Shown: positions 6,250 to 10,000 of the stretch, piece after piece
Layout of the letters: every line of letters starts with the position of its first letter
Numbering within the stretch: position 1 is the first letter of the stretch
Origin: Asticcacaulis sp.
Lineage (GTDB): Bacteria > Pseudomonadota > Alphaproteobacteria > Caulobacterales > Caulobacteraceae
Direction of reading: 5' to 3'
Length of the DNA stretch: 10,000 bases
Assembly: GCF_020217185.1 (NCBI RefSeq)
Contig: NZ_JAIWNX010000211.1
Coordinates: forward strand, 1-10,000
Translations under genes and position numbers: made by a program
The notes under the pieces: generated by a model
The model's database searches: none
Told to the model about the DNA's origin: nothing
The model's input: only the letters and a program-made list of their open reading frames with translations

Positions 6250-7170
6250 TCAACGCAGCCGCCGGAACAGGGGGCGCGCGGGTTTGGGGGCCGCCTCTGC
6301 GGCTTGGGGAGCGGGCCAGTCCGGCTCAGCCGCCTGACCCGCGTCAAACAGTTCGTCATCAAGCGCCGACGGCAGCCGCGAACGCGACAGCCGCAAAGAG
6401 TCGGGACGAACATTCGGAGCCACAGAACGGTCGGGCGGCGCGCTTCTGCGGCCTTCGGTACGCAGCGGCGGCGTTTCCGCTGAGGGGCGGCGGGCCGGAC
6501 GCTGGGGTTCACGGTCCTCAGGATCGGCGAACGCTCTCAACATTTCGTTAATCGCTTCCAGCCCGATGGCGCTGACGGCGGCCTGTTCATCGACCTCCGG
6601 ACGCGGGACGGGCGGCGTTTCGGGGCGCTGACCGCGCGACAGGCGGTCATTCATGTCGCGCAGACGCCCCGAAAGCGGCAGGATGAGGTCTTCATCGGCC
6701 TCATCCTCGTCTTCAAAGGCCGGACGTCCGCGCCCGGCATAGGTCTGACGCCCTTCGGCCCCACGCGCCCCGGCCCAACGGTCGCGCTGAGCGCTGCGCG
6801 CCACCGACAGAGGGGGCTCCGCCTCAGGTTCGACGATGCGCGTCACCGGGGTGACATTCACCTCTTCGAGGTCGCGGCGGGCGCGTTCGGCGCGGTTGAT
6901 CTGGCTTTCCAGCTTCGACAACAGGTCGCGCGCCGCCAGAATGCGTCCGTGCAGCAGTTCCTGCGACTCGTCGGCATTGGTGTGCAGTTCGCGCAAAGAG
7001 GCGTGCGCCTTGATGGCCGCCTGATCCAGCTCAGCCACCGCCTTGATGAAGCTCTCCTGCCCGTTACGCAGCGCCTTCAGGCGCGCATTGAGGCGCATGC
7101 CGTACCACAGGGCCACCAGCAGCAGGCCCATAAGGACCATATCCATGATCAGTCCGGCGGCGGCGGGCAT
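6250..7170 (-). CDS. DUF6468 family protein, flagellar-cluster membrane coiled-coil protein
   Basis: A 306-residue protein with one N-terminal membrane segment (about 6-24, MDMVLMGLLLVALWYGM), then a conserved-looking coiled coil at about 28-105 (RLKALRNGQESFIKAVAELD). The remaining two thirds is a disordered Arg/Pro/Glu-rich tail with an acidic patch near 152-160 and a short helical island (AVSAIGLEAINEMLRAFA). This matches DUF6468, which alphaproteobacteria commonly encode beside fliM; its function is unknown. The tail probably faces the cytoplasm, where it could contact the C-ring or export gate, but that is inference. The ATG at 7170 is 9 nt after the fliM stop. No strong ribosome site is visible, and the ATG at 7146 is an alternative start that would remove eight residues. 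The close spacing supports translation coupled to fliM. Confidence 0.78.
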   Translation of the reverse strand: MPAAAGLIMDMVLMGLLLVALWYGMRLNARLKALRNGQESFIKAVAELDQAAIKAHASLRELHTNADESQELLHGRILAARDLLSKLESQINRAERARRDLEEVNVTPVTRIVEPEAEPPLSVARSAQRDRWAGARGAEGRQTYAGRGRPAFEDEDEADEDLILPLSGRLRDMNDRLSRGQRPETPPVPRPEVDEQAAVSAIGLEAINEMLRAFADPEDREPQRPARRPSAETPPLRTEGRRSAPPDRSVAPNVRPDSLRLSRSRLPSALDDELFDAGQAAEPDWPAPQAAEAAPKPARPLFRRLR

Positions 7171-7179
7171 GGGGGCGGA

Positions 7180-8343
7180 CTACTTCTTCCTGATCTGCGT
7201 CAATCGGCGCTTGGTTGAGGCTGCCAGCGGGTGATCGACGCGGACAGCGATATTGTGGCCTTTGCGTCCCATCTTGCCATTGGTCAGCGGAATCGTGCCG
7301 CACCGCAGTTCAATGGGAGAATCAGCCGTTGCATTGAGCACGATGGTCTCACCGACCTTCAAGTTCAAGACCTCAGACAACGGCATCTGCTGTTCGTCGA
7401 GTACGGCGCGCACTTCCATCTGAGTCGTCCACAGTTCCGTGGCCAGGTGGCTTTCCCAGATGTTATCGCGGCCGAACTTTTCGCCCATGAACTGCTGAAG
7501 CAGCATCTTGCGGATGGGTTCCAGCGTCGCATAGGGCAGCAGCAGCTCAACGCGGCCGCCGCGGTCTTCCATGTCGATGCGCAGCTTGACCAGAATGGCG
7601 GCATTGGCCGGGCGCGCAATGGCGGCAAAGCGCGGATTGGTTTCCAGACGGTCCAGATTGAAATTGACCGGCGTCAGCGGCTCAAACGCCATCTTGGCGT
7701 CGTGCAGGATGACCTCAACCATGCGCTGCACCAGCACGCGCTCGATCGTGGTGTAGGGACGGCCTTCGATGCGCAGCGCCGCCGTGCCGCGCCGCCCGCC
7801 CAAAAGCACGTCCACGATGGAATAGATCAGGTTGGAATCGACGGTCAAAAGCCCGTAATTGTCCAGTTCCTCGGCACGAAACACCGCCAGAATGGCCGGC
7901 AGCGGGATGGAGTTCAGATAATCGCCGAAACGGATGGACGAGATATTATCGAGCGACACTTCGACGTTGTCAGAGGTGAAGTTACGCAAAGAGGTCGTCA
8001 TCAGGCGCACCAGCCGATCGAAGACGATTTCCAGCATCGGCAGGCGTTCATAGGACACCATGGCCGAATTGATGATGGCCCGGATGCCGGACCGCTCATT
8101 GTAATCGTCGTCGCTGAGGTCGAAGCCCAGCAGGCTGTCGATTTCGTCCTGATTGAGGATGCGCTCAGCCCCGGTCGGCGAGGCCATGCGCGCATCGCCT
8201 CCACCGCCGCCGACCATGGCTTCCCATTCGGCCGCCAGATCGCCCGCACCCCCGTCGCCCCCGCCGCCGGTCGCCGCTTCGGCCTCGGCGGCCAGTTCGG
8301 CCTCCCATTGGGCCATTAAGGCTTCCTGATCGACTTCCGCCAT
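7180..8343 (-). CDS. fliM: Flagellar motor switch protein FliM
   Basis: A 387-residue FliM, the C-ring subunit that links FliG to FliN and receives the chemotaxis signal from CheY-P. The CheY-binding motif LNQDEIDSLLGF is at residues 63-74, whereas in most FliM proteins it is at the very N-terminus. The middle domain follows (IRAIINSAMVSYERLPMLEI, DVLLGGRRG, YTTIERVLVQRMVEVIL). The C-terminal SpoA domain is at about 300-380 (VRAVLDEQQMPLSEVLNLKVG, GHNIAVRV). The first 60 residues are an extension rich in Gly, Ala and Glu with two similar motifs, QWEAEL (12-17) and EWEAMV (39-44). The start ATG at 8343 has CAGGCG about 4 nt upstream. The gene lies 47 nt after fliL and 9 nt before DUF6468, consistent with one operon. 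Confidence 0.96.
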   Translation of the reverse strand: MAEVDQEALMAQWEAELAAEAEAATGGGGDGGAGDLAAEWEAMVGGGGGDARMASPTGAERILNQDEIDSLLGFDLSDDDYNERSGIRAIINSAMVSYERLPMLEIVFDRLVRLMTTSLRNFTSDNVEVSLDNISSIRFGDYLNSIPLPAILAVFRAEELDNYGLLTVDSNLIYSIVDVLLGGRRGTAALRIEGRPYTTIERVLVQRMVEVILHDAKMAFEPLTPVNFNLDRLETNPRFAAIARPANAAILVKLRIDMEDRGGRVELLLPYATLEPIRKMLLQQFMGEKFGRDNIWESHLATELWTTQMEVRAVLDEQQMPLSEVLNLKVGETIVLNATADSPIELRCGTIPLTNGKMGRKGHNIAVRVDHPLAASTKRRLTQIRKK

Positions 8344-8390
8344 TTACGCCTGCTTCCCGACTCTTACCCGAAACCTGCTGTTACCCTGAT

Positions 8391-9047
8391 TCAGGTAATC
8401 AGCATCTCCTCAATCAGCACCGCATTGACCTTATGCGGGGCCAGCACCAGATTGACGCGACGCAGAATCTCCAGACGCAACTGATAACTGCCCTGAGAGC
8501 CGGTCACGTCCTCCGGGCGCAGCTCGCGCAGAAAGCCCTGCAACACGTCGTCAATACGCGGCAGGCTCTGGTTGAGCAGCTCGACCGTCTCATGGTCCGC
8601 CACTTCAAAGGTCAGTTTCAGCTTGAGATAGGTCGCCTTGCCATTGGTCGTCTGGATATTGGCCAGCGTGTCCGGCAGGGTGAAGTAGGTGATGCCGTCC
8701 GGCCCCTCGGCGATCACCGGCTGGGTCTTGGGATCGACCTTTTCGCCGCCGCCACCGTGGCCGCCCTTCTCTTCCTTCTTCTTGCCGTGGCCGTCGTCCT
8801 TTTTCTTTTCTTCACCGTGGCCGCCCTTGGCCTCTTCGCCGTGCGCACCGGCTTCGGCAGCGGGCTTGGGCTTGAGGAACAGGAAATAGGCCGCGGCCCC
8901 GCCCCCACCCAGCAGCACCACCGCGCCACCGGCAATGGCGATCAGCATGATCGGCAAGCCTTTTTTCTTTGGGGCTTCGCCCTCTTCGCCTTCGGCACCG
9001 TCAACCGGCGGCGCCTCTTCCTTCTTGGGTTTCTCTTTCTTGGCCAT
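8391..9047 (-). CDS. fliL: Flagellar basal body-associated protein FliL
   Basis: A 218-residue FliL, an inner-membrane protein around the stator that supports torque and stator stability. Residues 1-30 are a charged Lys/Glu/Pro-rich cytoplasmic tail, and the membrane span is about 32-57 (LPIMLIAIAGGAVVLLGGGG). A Gly/Lys/His-rich periplasmic linker (about 60-105) has four HG motifs at His69, 77, 87 and 97. The SPFH-like FliL domain follows from about 108 to the end (YLKLKLTFEV, RIDDVLQGFLRELRPEDV, RRVNLVLAPHKVNAVLIEE). I chose the ATG at 9047 (MAKKEK). A TTG at 9092 would add 15 residues that look untypical and would place the coding region over the likely promoter. fliM follows after 47 nt. 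The upstream TTAAC sites suggest CtrA control, as known for the Caulobacter fliLM operon. Confidence 0.94.
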   Translation of the reverse strand: MAKKEKPKKEEAPPVDGAEGEEGEAPKKKGLPIMLIAIAGGAVVLLGGGGAAAYFLFLKPKPAAEAGAHGEEAKGGHGEEKKKDDGHGKKKEEKGGHGGGGEKVDPKTQPVIAEGPDGITYFTLPDTLANIQTTNGKATYLKLKLTFEVADHETVELLNQSLPRIDDVLQGFLRELRPEDVTGSQGSYQLRLEILRRVNLVLAPHKVNAVLIEEMLIT

Positions 9048-9074
9048 TACCCGCCCGACACCATGAGTCCATAC

Positions 9075-9136
9075 AGGCTTTAAGCCTCTCAAAACATGGT
9101 TAACGAAGCGTTTGGAAAGACGGTTAGCACGTTAAC
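9075..9136 (-). promoter_or_regulatory. Putative CtrA-controlled promoter region of fliL-fliM
   Basis: On the minus strand two GTTAAC words lie 32 bp apart (9131-9136 and 9099-9104), about three helical turns. The gene-proximal one reads GTTAACCATG, an exact match to the TTAACCAT half-site described for CtrA. Closer to the gene is a perfect 6-bp inverted repeat around one base, AGGCTT-T-AAGCCT (9075-9087), that overlaps a possible -10 (GCTTAAAG). A GANTC site is at 9065-9069. Together these fit an early flagellar (class II) promoter, but no single element is decisive. Confidence 0.5.
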
Positions 9137-9175
9137 TTTTTCATCAGGCAGACAAACACCGTCTTGCTGAACGGC

Positions 9176-9279
9176 GCGCAGCCCTCAATTTGGATGAGAT
9201 GGCAGGAGGCTAGCGACGGCTGTATATGAATACAGCCTAGCGACGCCGACGCCCCAGATCGCCAAATTGAGGGCTGCGC
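9176..9279. repeat. 104-bp element with perfect 18-bp inverted terminal repeats
   Basis: The ends GCGCAGCCCTCAATTTGG (9176-9193) and its exact reverse complement (9262-9279) enclose 68 bp. Inside is a perfect 8-bp hairpin GGCTGTAT-ATGA-ATACAGCC (9218-9237) flanked by two direct copies of CTAGCGACG (9210-9218 and 9237-9245). No open frame of note and no clear target-site duplication are visible. The right end abuts the pgsA stop codon (9280-9282). It could be a MITE-like insertion, a dispersed palindromic unit, or a long terminator or structured RNA 3' of pgsA. Confidence 0.75.
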
Positions 9280-9909
9280 CTAGAGTTGGCGGCGCGTTTG
9301 GATAAAGTAGGTCACGCCTGTCCAGATCGAGGCCAGGGCGGCGAACCACAGGGCCAGATAGGCGATGGTGAAGAAGGGGTCGTACCACAGGGGCAGCAGC
9401 TTTTCCAAACCGAAGGCGGCCCAGCTTTCGGTGATCAGCAACGCGCCCAGCGACGTCATCTGAATGGCGGTCTTCCACTTCGACAGCAGGGTCACCGGCA
9501 GGGACAGGCTGCGCCCGGCGGTGGCTTCGCGTAAGGACGAGACGGCAAACTCACGGAACAGGATGATGGCGCCGGGCAGAACGAAGATGGGGTCGCCCGT
9601 GTGCATGGCGAACAGGCCCAGAAGCGTGCCGCAAACCAGAATCTTGTCGGCGATGGGGTCGAGGATCGAGCCCCAGACCGAAACGGCGTTCAGCCGACGC
9701 GCCAGATAACCATCGAGATAGTCGGTCGCCGCCGCCACCACAAACAGATAAAAAGCCCAGCGTTGCAGTCCGAAGATCATGTCCGGCATCACCGACACCA
9801 TCGGAATGGCATCCGCCGACACCGCCATCAGCACAAACATGGCGATCCCCAGCACCAGCCGGGTGGCCGTCAGTATGTTGGGGATGGGGTTGACCTGTTC
9901 GTTCGTCAT
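9280..9909 (-). CDS. pgsA: CDP-diacylglycerol-glycerol-3-phosphate 3-phosphatidyltransferase (PgsA)
   Basis: A 209-residue membrane enzyme that makes phosphatidylglycerophosphate from CDP-diacylglycerol and sn-glycerol 3-phosphate, the committed step to phosphatidylglycerol and cardiolipin. The CDP-alcohol phosphotransferase signature is complete: D66-G67-x2-A70-R71-x8-G80-x3-D84-x3-D88, with Asp63 just before. The start NPIPNILTATR is typical of PgsA, and several hydrophobic segments cover residues about 17-32, 50-62, 95-125 and 150-200. I chose the ATG at 9909, preceded by AAGG about 8 nt upstream. The frame is open to an ATG at 9993, but the extra 28 Lys/Pro/Val-rich residues come from tandem DNA repeats whose length is not a multiple of three, so that part looks non-coding. 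The gene points toward fliL but is separated by the 104-bp inverted-repeat element. Confidence 0.93.
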   Translation of the reverse strand: MTNEQVNPIPNILTATRLVLGIAMFVLMAVSADAIPMVSVMPDMIFGLQRWAFYLFVVAAATDYLDGYLARRLNAVSVWGSILDPIADKILVCGTLLGLFAMHTGDPIFVLPGAIILFREFAVSSLREATAGRSLSLPVTLLSKWKTAIQMTSLGALLITESWAAFGLEKLLPLWYDPFFTIAYLALWFAALASIWTGVTYFIQTRRQL

Positions 9910-9916
9910 CACACGT

Positions 9917-9966
9917 ACCTTGGTTTTTACCGGTCTTAGGTTTTTATCGGCCTTGGGTTTTACCGG
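9917..9966 (-). repeat. Three tandem 16-17-bp repeats upstream of pgsA
   Basis: On the minus strand the units are CCGGTAAAACCCAAGG (9951-9966), CCGATAAAAACCTAAGA (9934-9950) and CCGGTAAAAACCAAGGT (9917-9933). They follow one another with no spacer. The last unit carries the AAGG that probably serves as the pgsA ribosome site, and it ends 7 bp before the ATG. The array could be a repeated regulator site or a replication-slippage product that also multiplies ribosome-site-like AAGG words. Confidence 0.7.
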
Positions 9967-10000
9967 CGCACTGTTTGGCACTTCTGACGCCAAATCTCAA

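Noticed and set aside
7231..8319. Plus-strand 362-codon frame
   Set aside because: It is entirely antisense to fliM, whose identity is certain.
8381..8398. Inverted repeat TTACCCTGA-T-TCAGGTAA over the fliL stop codon
   Set aside because: The arms are almost touching, so the RNA hairpin would be short with a bulge, and no T run follows. It may be chance and would not be expected to end transcription between fliL and fliM.
9910..9993. N-terminal extension of PgsA from the ATG at 9993
   Set aside because: The extension is made of tandem 16-17-bp DNA repeats out of codon register, while the ATG at 9909 has a ribosome site and gives a normal PgsA N-terminus.

Overview
The window looks like chromosomal DNA from a GC-rich alphaproteobacterium of the Caulobacterales, most likely Caulobacteraceae (Caulobacter, Brevundimonas or Asticcacaulis; I cannot pick the genus by eye). 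The signs are a fliL-fliM-DUF6468-motE-type motility block, CtrA-like TTAA-N7-TTAA and TTAACCAT sites in front of flagellar-type genes, and intergenic palindromes typical of alphaproteobacteria. Eight protein genes are supported, seven on the minus strand and one on the plus strand. There are no rRNA, tRNA, CRISPR or transposase genes.

Left part (1-1951): an SPFH/prohibitin-like protein with a lipobox runs off the left edge on the minus strand. It is separated by a 456-bp divergent intergenic region from a plus-strand DsbA-family lipoprotein with a CPIC active site. The DsbA-like gene converges on the next gene with only 2 bp between the stop codons.

Middle and right (1954-9047, minus strand): in transcription order these are fliL (single-span basal-body protein next to the stator), fliM (C-ring switch protein), a DUF6468 membrane-anchored coiled-coil protein, a MotE-like periplasmic motility chaperone, and a 1009-residue membrane-anchored protein with a beta-rich N-terminal half and a TPR-rich C-terminal half. 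fliL, fliM and DUF6468 are close enough for one operon. A dispersed-type palindrome separates motE, and a second set of hairpins separates the TPR gene, which has its own perfect CtrA box. I infer that the TPR protein is a motility or envelope factor working with the MotE-like protein.

Right edge (9176-9993): pgsA, the phosphatidylglycerophosphate synthase, is followed immediately by a 104-bp element with perfect 18-bp inverted ends. Three tandem 16-17-bp repeats lie just upstream of its likely start.

The best leads are the MotE/TPR pair under a CtrA box, the 104-bp inverted-repeat element, the non-coding tandem repeats before pgsA, and a duplicated W-E-A motif at the FliM N-terminus. Nothing here is clearly a new defence or mobile system; it is mostly a core motility region with some undescribed parts.
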